A DNA stretch of 64,000 nucleotides from contig NZ_CANNGP010000017.1 in the NCBI RefSeq assembly GCF_947504105.1, positions 19,541 through 83,540 of the forward strand. Reading direction: 5' to 3'. Source of the DNA: an uncultured Tateyamaria sp. GTDB taxonomy: Bacteria > Pseudomonadota > Alphaproteobacteria > Rhodobacterales > Rhodobacteraceae. A program made the position numbers and the translations under genes. This document shows positions 1 to 9,954 of this stretch, in pieces. Under the pieces are notes generated by a model. It searched no databases. It had not been told where the DNA came from and was given only the letters and a program-made list of their open reading frames with translations. Every line of letters starts with the position of its first letter. The stretch's first letter is position 1.

Positions 1-1
1 C

Positions 2-409
2 GGCGACCAGACCCGCGGCAACGCGACCGTGCGCACGCTCAAGGATCAAGTGGCGCTCGAAACCCGGTCCCGCGCACTGAACCCCAAGTTTTTCGAAGGG
101 CTGCTGAAACACGGCGCCGAAGGTGTGCGGCAGATCGAGGCGCATATCACAAACACCGTCGGCTGGTCCGCCACCACCGGACAAGTGGACGACTGGGTGT
201 ACCAGCGCATATCGGAAACCTTTGTGCTGGACGAAGAGATGCGGCAGCGCATGGCCGATCTGAACCCAACCGCGTCGTCCCGCATGGCCAACCGCCTGCT
301 GGAAGCGTCCGATCGCGAATACTGGGCGCCCGACGCCGAAACGCTCGCCGCGCTCCAGGATGCCGCCGATGCGCTTGAGGACAAGCTTGAAGGGATCGCA
401 GCCGAATGA
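2..409 (+). CDS. bchH: Magnesium chelatase subunit H, 3' end (partial)
   Basis: This is the C-terminal end (about 135 residues) of the large cobalamin/chelatase-type subunit that binds protoporphyrin IX while Mg2+ is inserted, the first step committed to bacteriochlorophyll. The frame is open from the window edge at base 2, and the true start lies upstream. The tail with NPKFFEGLLKHGAEGVRQIE followed by a helical end is typical of BchH/CobN C-termini. It is followed by bchL and bchM in the usual PGC order. Its partner subunits BchD and BchI are encoded at about 17.7-20.5 kb on the other strand. Confidence 0.9.
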   Translation, partial: GDQTRGNATVRTLKDQVALETRSRALNPKFFEGLLKHGAEGVRQIEAHITNTVGWSATTGQVDDWVYQRISETFVLDEEMRQRMADLNPTASSRMANRLLEASDREYWAPDAETLAALQDAADALEDKLEGIAAE

Positions 410-467
410 CCCGTTACACGGACACATACCGCGGGAGCCTCCGGCGGAAGTTTATTTCGCAAGATGA

Positions 468-1402
<935 letters not shown>

Positions 1403-1403
<1 letters not shown>

Positions 1404-2086
1404 TGCCCGCATATGACCAAACCCGCGCCCGTGTCGAAGACTATTTCGACCGCACGGCGACCAAGACATGGGAGCGTCTGACCTCTGACGCGCCCGTGTC
1501 CCGCATTCGGGAAACCGTGCGCGCGGGGCGGGACCGGATGCGCGACCGGATGTTGAGCCGCTTGCCGGATGACCTGCGCGGTGCGCGTATCCTTGATGCG
1601 GGCTGCGGGCCTGGCGTGGCGACCATCGAATTGGCGAAACGGGGTGCCACCGTGGTCGCCGCCGATATCTCGCCCCAACTGATCGATATCGCCCAACTGC
1701 GCCTGCCCCATGATCTGCAAAGCCAGGTGACCTTCCATACCGGCGATATGCTGGACCCGAAACTGGGCCAGTTTGATGCGGTCATCGCGATGGACAGCCT
1801 GATTTACTACACGGCCTCCGACATCGGCGCGGCACTTGCCGCACTCGAGCCGCGCGTGAGCGGCCCCATCGTCTTCACGGTCGCGCCGCGTACACCTGCG
1901 CTGATGGCGATGTGGTACGCAGGAAAAGCCTTCCCTCGCTCAGACCGCTCGCCCGTGATGATCCCGCACGCGCATCCGAAACTCATGAGCGCTGCCAAAT
2001 CCGCGGGCGTCCGCCGTATGCTGCGCCCGGTCGACCGGATCACCAGCGGCTTCTACATCTCCGAAGCGATGGAGCTGCGCCCATGA
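1403..2086 (+). CDS. bchM: Mg-protoporphyrin IX O-methyltransferase BchM
   Basis: A class I SAM-dependent methyltransferase of 227 residues that methylates Mg-protoporphyrin IX to its monomethyl ester, the substrate of AcsF. The SAM-binding motif LDAGCGPG is at about residues 64-71, followed by an acidic strand end (VVAADIS). I chose the ATG at 1403, which overlaps the bchL stop, over a TTG one codon upstream. The stop overlaps the next ATG (ATGA), so bchL-bchM-lhaA form one tightly coupled operon. Confidence 0.95.
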
Positions 2087-3507
2087 GTGCGCTCAAGCAT
2101 CTCTCGCTCAAGGCGCTGCCTTTTGCCGATGCGGCGTCAGATGACCTGCCGATGGGCCAGCTTCTGCGCCTGTCGCTGTTTCAGGTGTCGGTCGGCATGG
2201 CCTCGGTCATGCTGCTCGGTACACTCAACCGCGTGATGATCGTGGAATTGTCGGTGCCCGCCATGATCGTAGCCGTGATGATCGCGCTGCCCGTGCTCTC
2301 GGCCCCCTTCCGGGCGCTGCTGGGCTTCCGCTCCGACACATACAGCTCCGCCATCGGGTGGAAACGCATCCCCTATATCTGGTTCGGCGCGCTCTGGCAG
2401 TTCGGCGGCCTCGCCATCATGCCCTTTGCCCTGCTTGTCCTGTCGGGCGACACGGTGCACGACATCCCCTTCGCGGGCGAAGTGCTGGCGGGCCTCGCCT
2501 TCCTGATGACGGGCCTTGGTATCCACATGACCCAGACCGCCGGACTGGCCCTCGCCAGCGACCGGGCGACAGACGAAACCCGCCCCCGTGTCGTGGCGAT
2601 GCTTTATGTCATGTTCCTTGTGGGCATGGGCATCTCCGCCCTCATCATTGGTGGTTTGCTGAACAATTACAGTAGCTTGACCCTGATCCGCGTAGTGCAG
2701 GGCTCCGCCGTTGTCGGCGCCGTCCTCACCTTCATCGCACTTTGGAAACAGGAAAGCGTGAACCCGATGACCCGGGCACAGCGCGAAGCCCCACGCCCGC
2801 TGTTCCGCGAGGCGTGGACAGATTACGCCGCCGGCGGCAAAGCCGGACGGCTTCTGGCCTGCGTCTTTGTCGGCACCATGGCGTTCAACATGCAGGACGT
2901 GCTGCTCGAACCCTATGGCGGCGAAATCCTCGGGCTGTCGGTGTCGGCCACGACAATCCTGACAGCGCTCTGGGCGGCAGGCGCGCTGACGGGCTTCATC
3001 TGGGCGGGTCGTCGGCTTGCAAAAGGGTCAAACTCCTACCGTTTGGCCGGGGCAGGCATCCTCGCGGGCATCTGGGCCTTCAGCCTCGTTATCTTCGCCG
3101 CCCCCATGCAAGCGAACCTCCTGTTTTACGCAGGCGCCACGCTGATCGGCTTCGGTGGCGGGCTCTTTGCCGTCTCAACCCTCACAGCCGCCATGGCCAT
3201 GCCCGCCAAGGGGGTCGCTGGGCGCGGCCTGGCCCTCGGCGCATGGGGCGCAGCCCAAGCTACTGCGGCAGGCGTTGCCATCGCACTTGGCGGCACGCTG
3301 CGCGACTGGATCGGCGCCATCGCAATGTCCGGGGCCTGGGGCGAAGGCCTCGCCACACCCACCACCGGATACTCTTTCGTCTATCACCTAGAGATTGGCC
3401 TTCTCTTCGTCACTCTCGTCATCCTGGGACCGCTTGTGCGCACTTCGGGTCCCCTCACCGAACGGAAGGACGCGGGCCGCCTGGGCCTCGCGGATTTCCC
3501 CACATGA
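2083..3507 (+). CDS. lhaA: Light-harvesting 1 assembly factor LhaA (PucC/BCD family transporter)
   Basis: A polytopic inner-membrane protein of 474 residues in the PucC/LhaA branch of the major facilitator superfamily, needed for normal LH1 assembly. About twelve hydrophobic segments are visible, and the family-typical IGWKRIPYIWFG stretch occurs near residue 90. An open frame extends upstream to 1912, but the ATG at 2083 overlaps the bchM stop and starts a protein of the expected length. It lies directly upstream of puhA, as in most purple-bacterial superoperons. Confidence 0.93.
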   Translation: MSALKHLSLKALPFADAASDDLPMGQLLRLSLFQVSVGMASVMLLGTLNRVMIVELSVPAMIVAVMIALPVLSAPFRALLGFRSDTYSSAIGWKRIPYIWFGALWQFGGLAIMPFALLVLSGDTVHDIPFAGEVLAGLAFLMTGLGIHMTQTAGLALASDRATDETRPRVVAMLYVMFLVGMGISALIIGGLLNNYSSLTLIRVVQGSAVVGAVLTFIALWKQESVNPMTRAQREAPRPLFREAWTDYAAGGKAGRLLACVFVGTMAFNMQDVLLEPYGGEILGLSVSATTILTALWAAGALTGFIWAGRRLAKGSNSYRLAGAGILAGIWAFSLVIFAAPMQANLLFYAGATLIGFGGGLFAVSTLTAAMAMPAKGVAGRGLALGAWGAAQATAAGVAIALGGTLRDWIGAIAMSGAWGEGLATPTTGYSFVYHLEIGLLFVTLVILGPLVRTSGPLTERKDAGRLGLADFPT

Positions 3508-3532
3508 CCTTCTCCAGGAAAGGACATCTGTC

Positions 3533-4303
3533 ATGACCGCAACATTCTTTGGCGAATTCGACCTCGCGTCGCTGGCGCTCTGGTTGTTCTACATCTTCTT
3601 TGCCGGGCTGATCATCTGGATCCAACGCGAGAACATGCGCGAGGGTTATCCACTGGAAGACGACGAAGGCAACGCCTCATCCAATTCCGGCCTATTCCCC
3701 CTGCCCGAAGACAAAAGCTTTGACCTGCCCCACGGGCGTGGCACCGTGACTGTCCCGTCGGGCCAGACGCCTGAACGCGCCGATATTCCCATGAAGCGCA
3801 CCGGGCCCGGCAACGGTTACCCGCTTGAGCCCACGGGCGATCCGATGCTCGATGGCGTTGGTCCGGCCAGCTGGGCGCCCCGCCGCGATGTGCCGGAGCT
3901 TGATGGTCACGGCCACCCCAAGATCATCCCGATGTCGGCCAATGACAGCTTCCGCTTTGCCACGGGCCGCGACCCGCGTGGGCTACCACTGATGTCCGGG
4001 GACGGCGAGGTTGTGGGCAAGGTGGTCGACATGTGGATCGACGAGCCCGAGCAGCTTGTCCGCTATCTAGAATACACGCTGGACGCCAAATGGGGCACGG
4101 GCAATCGACTGGTGCCGCTGACTCTGGCGCGGATCAAATCCAACCGGGTCGTCGTGCGCACGCTCTATGGCAAGCATTTTGCCACCGTGCCACAGCACGC
4201 AAGCGCCACGCAGGTGACCATGCTCGAAGAGGAAAAGATCTGCGGCTACTACGGCGGCGGTGTCCTCTATGCCGACAGCAGCCGGCAAGAGCCCAAGCTC
4301 TGA
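3533..4303 (+). CDS. puhA: Photosynthetic reaction centre H subunit
   Basis: Reaction centre H subunit of 256 residues. It has a short periplasmic N-terminus, one transmembrane helix (about residues 11-31, ending IIWIQRENMREGYPLE) and a large cytoplasmic PRC-barrel-type domain that caps the quinone side of PufL/PufM. The ATG at 3533 is preceded by AGGAAAGGA and gives the canonical FFGEFDLASLALWLFY start. The frame is open further upstream but without homology. It heads the puhABC assembly block. Confidence 0.97.
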   Translation: MTATFFGEFDLASLALWLFYIFFAGLIIWIQRENMREGYPLEDDEGNASSNSGLFPLPEDKSFDLPHGRGTVTVPSGQTPERADIPMKRTGPGNGYPLEPTGDPMLDGVGPASWAPRRDVPELDGHGHPKIIPMSANDSFRFATGRDPRGLPLMSGDGEVVGKVVDMWIDEPEQLVRYLEYTLDAKWGTGNRLVPLTLARIKSNRVVVRTLYGKHFATVPQHASATQVTMLEEEKICGYYGGGVLYADSSRQEPKL

Positions 4304-4438
4304 TGCAACAGGCGCGCGCCATATCCTGGCAAGGCCCCCGGGCACCCCGGCGGCTGGCGCGTGCGTGTGCAGAACGACGGGCAGTGCGGTCCAGCCGTTA
4401 CGCCAACCTCACTTCGCAACCAAAAGGGAACGTGCGCC

Positions 4439-5071
4439 ATGTCCCATGATGATTTCGCCGTCGAGCCTATCGAAGGGCTCCCCGAACGCCCGCCCGAGGG
4501 CGAACAGATCCTGTGGCAAGGCAAGCCCAGCACCCTCGCGCTCGCCCGCGAGGCACTGAACCTGAACTGGATCATCGGCTACTTCGCCATCCTCGCCGCA
4601 TGGCGGTTAATATCGGTCGTCGACCTGTTGCCGATCGGACAAGCGATCGGGGCAACCTTACCTGTAGCAATCCTCGGGCTGGTGGTTTGCGGCCTGCTCT
4701 ATGCCATCGCGCTGATCCAGGCGCGGGCGACGATGTACACGATCACCACGTCGCGGATCGCGATGCGGATCGGGGCGGCCCTTACACTCACGATCAACCT
4801 GCCCTATCGCGAACTGGGCAACGCGGCACTTGATCTGCGCAAGAACGGCACGGGCACCATCGCGCTCGACACCACAGGTCAGACCAAAATCAGCTACCTC
4901 GTCCTCTGGCCCCATGCGCGGCCTTGGCGGTTCGGCAGCACGCAGCCCGCCCTGCGCTGCATTCCGGATGCCGAAAACGTGGCCCGCATCCTCGCCGACG
5001 CGGCCGAAGCGCGGATCACAACACCCCAAATCACCCGCGTTGCCCCCGGCGGCGCCGTCGCGGCGGAGTAA
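4439..5071 (+). CDS. puhB: Photosynthetic complex assembly protein PuhB
   Basis: A membrane protein of 210 residues with hydrophobic segments at about residues 42-61 and 66-95, followed by a bacterial PH-like domain (TTSRIAMRIGAALTLTINLP). In Rhodobacter, PuhB helps reaction-centre assembly. The start is the ATG at 4439 after AAAAGGGAACG. The 135-bp gap after puhA holds no gene. It is followed five bases later by puhC. Confidence 0.9.
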   Translation: MSHDDFAVEPIEGLPERPPEGEQILWQGKPSTLALAREALNLNWIIGYFAILAAWRLISVVDLLPIGQAIGATLPVAILGLVVCGLLYAIALIQARATMYTITTSRIAMRIGAALTLTINLPYRELGNAALDLRKNGTGTIALDTTGQTKISYLVLWPHARPWRFGSTQPALRCIPDAENVARILADAAEARITTPQITRVAPGGAVAAE

Positions 5072-5076
5072 GCGCC

Positions 5077-5544
5077 ATGTCACACGCCGACAGCCCCCGC
5101 ATCCACGCCAAGCAGGACGAGCTTGTCCCGCGCATCCTGATCCGCGCGGTCCTCGCCCTGCTGCTCATTGTCCTTTCACTGGTCACAATTGCCACCCTCA
5201 CGGATCGACCTCTCGAAAGCACACCGCCGCAAACAGAAATCATCGCGGAACGCGCGATCTTCCTGTCCGGCGACGCGTCGGGGGCCGCTCGCGTGCTTGA
5301 TGCACACGGCACGGTTCTGGCGGATTTCCCATCGGACAAGGGCGGCTTTGTCGCTGGCATCGAACGCGTGATCGCGCGCGAACGGGGCAAGATCGGTGCA
5401 GACCCCGCCGCCCCGGTGCTGCTGCGCCTGCGCGACGGCAACCGCCTCTCCCTCTACGACCCCGAAACCAACTGGAGCGCCGAGCTGATGGGCTTTGGCG
5501 CCGACAACCTCCGCACCTTCGCCAGGTTGCTGAGCAAACCCTGA
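5077..5544 (+). CDS. puhC: Photosynthetic complex assembly protein PuhC
   Basis: A 155-residue protein with one transmembrane helix at about residues 23-44 and a periplasmic domain. PuhC of Rhodobacter influences organisation of the RC-LH1 core. Recognition rests on position between puhB and acsF, the single-anchor topology, and the conserved GDASGAARVLDAHG and LYDPETNWSAELMGFG segments. The start at 5077 lies 5 bases after the puhB stop. A longer upstream frame is a shadow of puhB. Confidence 0.88.
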   Translation: MSHADSPRIHAKQDELVPRILIRAVLALLLIVLSLVTIATLTDRPLESTPPQTEIIAERAIFLSGDASGAARVLDAHGTVLADFPSDKGGFVAGIERVIARERGKIGADPAAPVLLRLRDGNRLSLYDPETNWSAELMGFGADNLRTFARLLSKP

Positions 5545-5564
5545 CCCAGAAAGGAAGCCACCTC

Positions 5565-5861
5565 ATGGGACTACTGACAAAGGACATTGAACGTGCCCCG
5601 TGCACGGTCGAAATCAGCCACAAGTTCGAAAGCCTGCACGCGCATGTGCGGTTCAACAACGGCGCCGTGATCTATCCGGGCGACGAGGTGCAGGTGCAGG
5701 GCCCCGAAATCATGGCCCCCTTCGGTGAAATCGTCACCGAAGACCGCGAGGCCGTGATTGTCCGCGCCTCGGGCCTTGAACGGCTCTGGACCCGCCTGAC
5801 GGGCGATCTCGAAGTCATGGAACTCTGCGAATTCTCCTTCTCCGAAGAGGTGACGCTATGA
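5565..5861 (+). CDS. Conserved hypothetical PGC protein between puhC and acsF
   Basis: A soluble-looking 98-residue protein with no signal or membrane segment. A good Shine-Dalgarno (AGAAAGGAAG) precedes the ATG, and the stop overlaps the acsF start (ATGA), which implies co-translation with the cyclase. It is beta-rich (EISHKFESLHAHVRFNNGAV, then PGDEVQVQGP). I recall small unnamed ORFs at this position in other proteobacterial PGCs but do not recognise a function. A role in cyclase assembly or reductant supply is possible from context only. Confidence 0.8.
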   Translation: MGLLTKDIERAPCTVEISHKFESLHAHVRFNNGAVIYPGDEVQVQGPEIMAPFGEIVTEDREAVIVRASGLERLWTRLTGDLEVMELCEFSFSEEVTL

Positions 5862-6970
5862 ATGTCCAGAACGCTGACAAACACACCGCCGACGCCACGT
5901 CGGTCGAAGAAGGGCTGGCCATCGCCCAGGCCCAGGACGAACAATTCACGTCCGAATTTGCGACAGAGACGGCCATGCAGAACACCCTGCTAACGCCGCG
6001 CTTCTACACCACCGACTTTGACGAAATGGACGCAATCGACGTGTCCCCGGTGCGCGAAGATTGGGACAAGCTGATCGCGCAAATGGAATCCGACCCGAAC
6101 AAGGGCCACTTCAAGAAAAACGAAGACTGGGACACCGTCGATTGGGACGGGATGGAGCCAGAGCTGAAAAAGGAATTCATCGACTTCTTGATCAGCTCCT
6201 GCACAGCCGAGTTTTCGGGCTGCGTGCTCTACAAAGAGATGAAGCGGCGCGGCAACAACGAGGACATTACCCAGCTGTTCCAACTCATGGCACGGGACGA
6301 GGCGCGGCACGCGGGCTTCATCAATGATGCCCTGCGTGAGGCTGGCTTGCGCGTGAACCTCGGGTTCCTCACACAGAAGAAGAAATACACCTACTTCCGA
6401 CCCAAGTTCATCTACTACGCCACTTATCTATCGGAAAAGATCGGCTACGCCCGTTACATCACCATCTTCCGGCACCTGCAGGCCAACCCCGAACACCGCT
6501 TCCACCCGATCTTCAAATGGTTCGAAGAGTGGTGCAATGACGAGTTCTCTCATGGCGAAGCCTTTGCCCTGCTGATGAAGACGGACCCGAAACTGACACG
6601 CGGACTGAATGTCTACTGGATCAAGTTCTTCCTCACAGCGGTCTACGGCACGATGTACGTGCGCGATCACCAGCGCCCGGCCTTCCACAAGGCCCTCGGC
6701 GTCGATCCCGACTGGTACGCACACGAGGTGTTCACCAAGACCTCGAAACTCAGCGAACAGATCTTCCCCATCACGCTCGACATCGACCACCCCCGCTGGC
6801 AGCGCCAGTTGGAGAAGCTGCAAAAGGCCAATGTCGACATGGCCGAGGCGAAAGGGCTGAAAAAGATCGGCGCACAGTTGCGGGCCGCAGCGGCCTTCGT
6901 GGCGCTCTACACGATCCCGGCGAAAAAGCACGTTGTGCCTGCGTCAACCCGCTTGGAGCCAGCGTATTGA
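5858..6970 (+). CDS. acsF: Aerobic Mg-protoporphyrin IX monomethyl ester cyclase AcsF
   Basis: Diiron enzyme of 370 residues that forms the fifth (isocyclic) ring of bacteriochlorophyll using O2. Diiron-type ligand motifs are visible: EFSGCVLYKEMKRR, DEARHAGFINDALRE and DEFSHGEAF. The length fits AcsF/CHL27 rather than the radical-SAM BchE, and no bchE is present in this window. The gene overlaps the preceding small ORF by 4 bases. Presence of AcsF fits an aerobic anoxygenic phototroph. Confidence 0.96.
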   Translation: MNVQNADKHTADATSVEEGLAIAQAQDEQFTSEFATETAMQNTLLTPRFYTTDFDEMDAIDVSPVREDWDKLIAQMESDPNKGHFKKNEDWDTVDWDGMEPELKKEFIDFLISSCTAEFSGCVLYKEMKRRGNNEDITQLFQLMARDEARHAGFINDALREAGLRVNLGFLTQKKKYTYFRPKFIYYATYLSEKIGYARYITIFRHLQANPEHRFHPIFKWFEEWCNDEFSHGEAFALLMKTDPKLTRGLNVYWIKFFLTAVYGTMYVRDHQRPAFHKALGVDPDWYAHEVFTKTSKLSEQIFPITLDIDHPRWQRQLEKLQKANVDMAEAKGLKKIGAQLRAAAAFVALYTIPAKKHVVPASTRLEPAY

Positions 6971-7181
6971 ACCACGTCGGTCGACATAAGACGGCGTTCC
7001 GGTGGAACTGTTGCGCCCGGCTTCAAGCCGGGCCGCGCCCGACCCTCCCCCCGGGAGGGCGCATGGGCAATGTCATGCAGCGAACCCAGGTTCTACGGAA
7101 ATCCGACGCCTCACACCGCACTATTACCGGGTGCGCCCACCCAGGCTCGGGCGCAGCCCTCAGCATGTCGGGGGCACGTGA
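6971..7181. repeat. Hairpin-rich spacer between acsF and puhE
   Basis: No convincing gene. Two strong inverted repeats are visible: GCCCGGCTTCAAGCCGGGC at about 7015-7033 and CCCTCCC-CCC-GGGAGGG at about 7042-7058. They could attenuate or process the acsF-puhE transcript, or be palindromic intergenic repeats. Neither is followed by a T-run, so intrinsic termination is unlikely. Confidence 0.6.
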
Positions 7182-7991
7182 ATGACCCCCTGGATCGCCG
7201 CCCTCATCGCCCTGTTCATCTGGTGGTTCTCCACCGGCACCATCCTGATGGCGGTCAAATACGCCGACCGTTCCGGCGAAAGGGCGCGGCGCGCCACGAC
7301 ATTCGCCGCCCTGCCCCTCATGATCTTGGGCGCTTACGGCACCTATTGGTCCATGACGCAGACGGACATCCTCGGCACCTATGTCGCGTTCCTCTCGGCC
7401 CTCGCTCTCTGGGGCTGGATCGAACTGGCCTTCCTCACGGGCGTCATCACCGGCCCTAACCGCATGCCCCTGCCCCCGCACAAGGCCGAATGGGAACGGT
7501 TCATCCGCGCCTGGGGCACCATTGCTTATCACGAGATGCTGCTGACAGCCGCCCTGATCCTTCTGGGCCTCACCCTCTGGCACGCGCCCAATCCGTTCGC
7601 CTTCTACACCTTCGCGGTGCTCTTCTTCGCCCGCGTCTCGGCCAAGCTGAACCTGTTTCTCGGCGTGCCCCGCATCCACGTGGACTTTCTGCCCGAAGCT
7701 CTCAGCCATCTGCCCAGCCACTTCCGCACGGCAGGCATGAACTGGCTTTTCCCGATCTCGGTCACGGCCCTGACATTCGCCGCCGCCTGCTGGCTCGAAC
7801 GGCTCTATGCAGCCGAAACCACCGGCGCAGTCACGGGCTTTGCCCTGCTGACAGCACTCACGGCCCTCGCGGCCCTCGAACACTGGGTGATGGTCCTACC
7901 CATCCCCGACGAACGGCTCTGGCGCTGGATGCTGCCTGCGCCCAAACCAACCAAGAACTCGACACCACAAGGGGGACATCATGGACTTTGA
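7182..7991 (+). CDS. puhE: Photosynthetic complex assembly protein PuhE
   Basis: A polytopic membrane protein of 269 residues with about seven hydrophobic segments. It belongs to the PuhE family (DUF3623-like), which affects pigment and complex accumulation in Rhodobacter. Diagnostic context is the position between acsF and hemA. The conserved core [19 protein letters not shown] is seen around residues 164-183. The gene ends 11 bases inside hemA, so the two are probably co-translated. Confidence 0.9.
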   Translation: MTPWIAALIALFIWWFSTGTILMAVKYADRSGERARRATTFAALPLMILGAYGTYWSMTQTDILGTYVAFLSALALWGWIELAFLTGVITGPNRMPLPPHKAEWERFIRAWGTIAYHEMLLTAALILLGLTLWHAPNPFAFYTFAVLFFARVSAKLNLFLGVPRIHVDFLPEALSHLPSHFRTAGMNWLFPISVTALTFAAACWLERLYAAETTGAVTGFALLTALTALAALEHWVMVLPIPDERLWRWMLPAPKPTKNSTPQGGHHGL

Positions 7992-9195
7992 TGTATTGTT
8001 CCAAAGCCAAATCGACGCGCTGAAGGACGAGGGCAACTACCGCATATTCGCGGAACTGGAACGACAGGCCGGGGCCTTCCCCAAGGCCAAGTGCCACGAC
8101 CCCGAAGCCCCCGATGAAGTGACGGTGTGGTGTTCGAACGACTACCTCGGCATGGGTCAGCACGAAAGCGTCACCAAGGCGATGAAAGACGCGGTGGACC
8201 TCTACGGCGCAGGCGCAGGGGGCACGCGCAACATCTCGGGCACGAACCACGCCCACAAGCTGCTCGAAGCGGAACTGGCTGACCTGCACGGCAAGGAAAG
8301 CGCACTCCTGTTCACCTCGGGCTACGTGTCAAATTGGGCCGCCCTCTCGACACTGGGCAGCCGCCTGCCCGACGCCGTGATCCTGTCGGACGAACTCAAC
8401 CACGCCTCCATGATCGAAGGCATCCGCCACTCACGGGCCAACAAGTTGATCTGGAAGCACAACGACCCCGAAGACCTCGACCGCAAACTGGCCTCCCTCC
8501 CCGCCAACGCGCCCAAGATCGTGGCCTTCGAATCCGTCTACTCGATGGATGGCGACATCTGCCCCATGCAGGAAATCGTCGAAGTGGCCGAAAAACATGG
8601 CGCAATGACCTATCTCGACGAAGTGCACGCCGTGGGCCTCTACGGCCCGCGCGGCGGCGGCATCTCGGAACAGGAAGGGCTGGCCGACCGCATCACCCTG
8701 ATCGAAGGGACACTCGGCAAAGCCTACGGCGTGGTGGGCGGCTACATCACCGGCTCAGATGCGATGTGCGACTTCATCCGCTCGTTCTCAAGCGGGTTCA
8801 TCTTCACAACCGCCCTGCCCCCGGCCGTTGCAGCAGCGGCCCGCACGTCCATCCGGCACCTCAAGCAATCGGATCAGGAACGGATCGCCCAACGCCAGCG
8901 CGTCGCCTACCTGCGCAAGCGGCTGGACCAGGAGGGGATCCCCCATATGGACAACCCCAGCCACATCATCCCGGTGATGATCAAGGATCCGGTGAAATGC
9001 CGGATGCTGTCGGACTACCTGATGCAGCGCTACGGGATCTACGTACAGCCGATCAATTACCCCACCGTGCCCAAGGGCACAGAACGGCTGCGATTCACAC
9101 CCTCCCCCCTGCACAGCACGGATGATATCGAACACCTCGTCATGGCGCTAAAAGACCTATGGAAACAGTGCGCTATTGCCCACGCCGTCGCGTGA
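7981..9195 (+). CDS. hemA: 5-aminolevulinate synthase
   Basis: PLP-dependent enzyme of 404 residues that condenses glycine with succinyl-CoA to 5-aminolevulinate, the precursor of haem and bacteriochlorophyll. The signature motifs are clear: [32 protein letters not shown] and the Schiff-base lysine in TLGKAYG. Length matches alphaproteobacterial HemA/HemT. Its place in the PGC ties tetrapyrrole supply to photosynthesis expression. A second hemA may exist elsewhere in the genome, which cannot be judged here. Confidence 0.97.
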   Translation: MDFDVLFQSQIDALKDEGNYRIFAELERQAGAFPKAKCHDPEAPDEVTVWCSNDYLGMGQHESVTKAMKDAVDLYGAGAGGTRNISGTNHAHKLLEAELADLHGKESALLFTSGYVSNWAALSTLGSRLPDAVILSDELNHASMIEGIRHSRANKLIWKHNDPEDLDRKLASLPANAPKIVAFESVYSMDGDICPMQEIVEVAEKHGAMTYLDEVHAVGLYGPRGGGISEQEGLADRITLIEGTLGKAYGVVGGYITGSDAMCDFIRSFSSGFIFTTALPPAVAAAARTSIRHLKQSDQERIAQRQRVAYLRKRLDQEGIPHMDNPSHIIPVMIKDPVKCRMLSDYLMQRYGIYVQPINYPTVPKGTERLRFTPSPLHSTDDIEHLVMALKDLWKQCAIAHAVA

Positions 9196-9307
9196 TAGGG
9201 GAAAAGCCGCCTACATTTCCCGCCGATCCGCGGATCAAGTCAAAGTTACTGTTGACTTGATCACGAAGCCGCTACGTTCTTGCGAAGAACTTTGGAAGGA
9301 GATTCAC

Positions 9308-9757
9308 ATGTTCCGCACACTTGCCATCGCAGCCACAACCGCCACGCTGGCCGTGCCCGCATTTGCAGACGGCCACGCAGCCTCCGGCGACGCCGCCGAA
9401 GGGGAAAAGGCATTCCGCCAATGCATCTCGTGCCACGTCGTCCAGAACGAGGCCGGCGATACACTCGCAGGCCGCAACGCCAAAACCGGCCCGAACCTCT
9501 ACGGGATCGCAGGCGGCCAGTTCGGTATGGTCGAAGGCTTCCGCTACTCCGACATCAACCAGCTCGCCGCCAGCATGGAAGACCTCGTGATCACCGAGGA
9601 AGTGTTCGTGGCCTACGCCCAGGACCCTACGGCCTACTTGCGTGAGGTCACCGGCGACAAGGGTCGCAGCAAGATGACCTACAAGGTCCGCAAGGAAGAG
9701 GACGCCGTGAACCTCTACGCCTACCTGGTATCGCTGCAAGCCGACGGCGGCAGCTAA
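9308..9757 (+). CDS. cycA: Soluble cytochrome c2/c551 (electron donor to reaction centre)
   Basis: Periplasmic mono-haem cytochrome c of 149 residues. A Sec signal peptide (residues about 1-20, cleavage after VPAFA) precedes the single haem motif CISCH. A probable axial Met is in GRSKMTY. It likely shuttles electrons from cytochrome bc1 to PufC or the reaction centre. The ATG at 9308 follows GGAAGGAG. The open frame upstream of it overlaps hemA and is not coding. A terminator follows. Confidence 0.95.
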   Translation: MFRTLAIAATTATLAVPAFADGHAASGDAAEGEKAFRQCISCHVVQNEAGDTLAGRNAKTGPNLYGIAGGQFGMVEGFRYSDINQLAASMEDLVITEEVFVAYAQDPTAYLREVTGDKGRSKMTYKVRKEEDAVNLYAYLVSLQADGGS

Positions 9758-9778
9758 GCCCGACCACGATACAACCAA

Positions 9779-9808
9779 CAAAGGCCGTCGGATCCCCCGG
9801 CGGCCTTT
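9779..9808 (+). terminator. Rho-independent terminator after cycA
   Basis: A 9-bp stem GGCCGTCGG / CCGGCGGCC (one G-T pair) with loop ATCCC, flanked by AAA and TTT. It closes the bchL-to-cycA run. Confidence 0.75.
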
Positions 9809-9954
9809 CGCATGTGTGGCGCATTCCCGCCGACACAGCGTGCAATGTCGCCGATGTGAAACGCTTGCAGGCAAAAGTGACCGCAAAAGGCTGGACGCCA
9901 CCGCACGGTCTTTGCATCTGTCGCTGCATGGCATCACCGCACCGAAGGACAACC

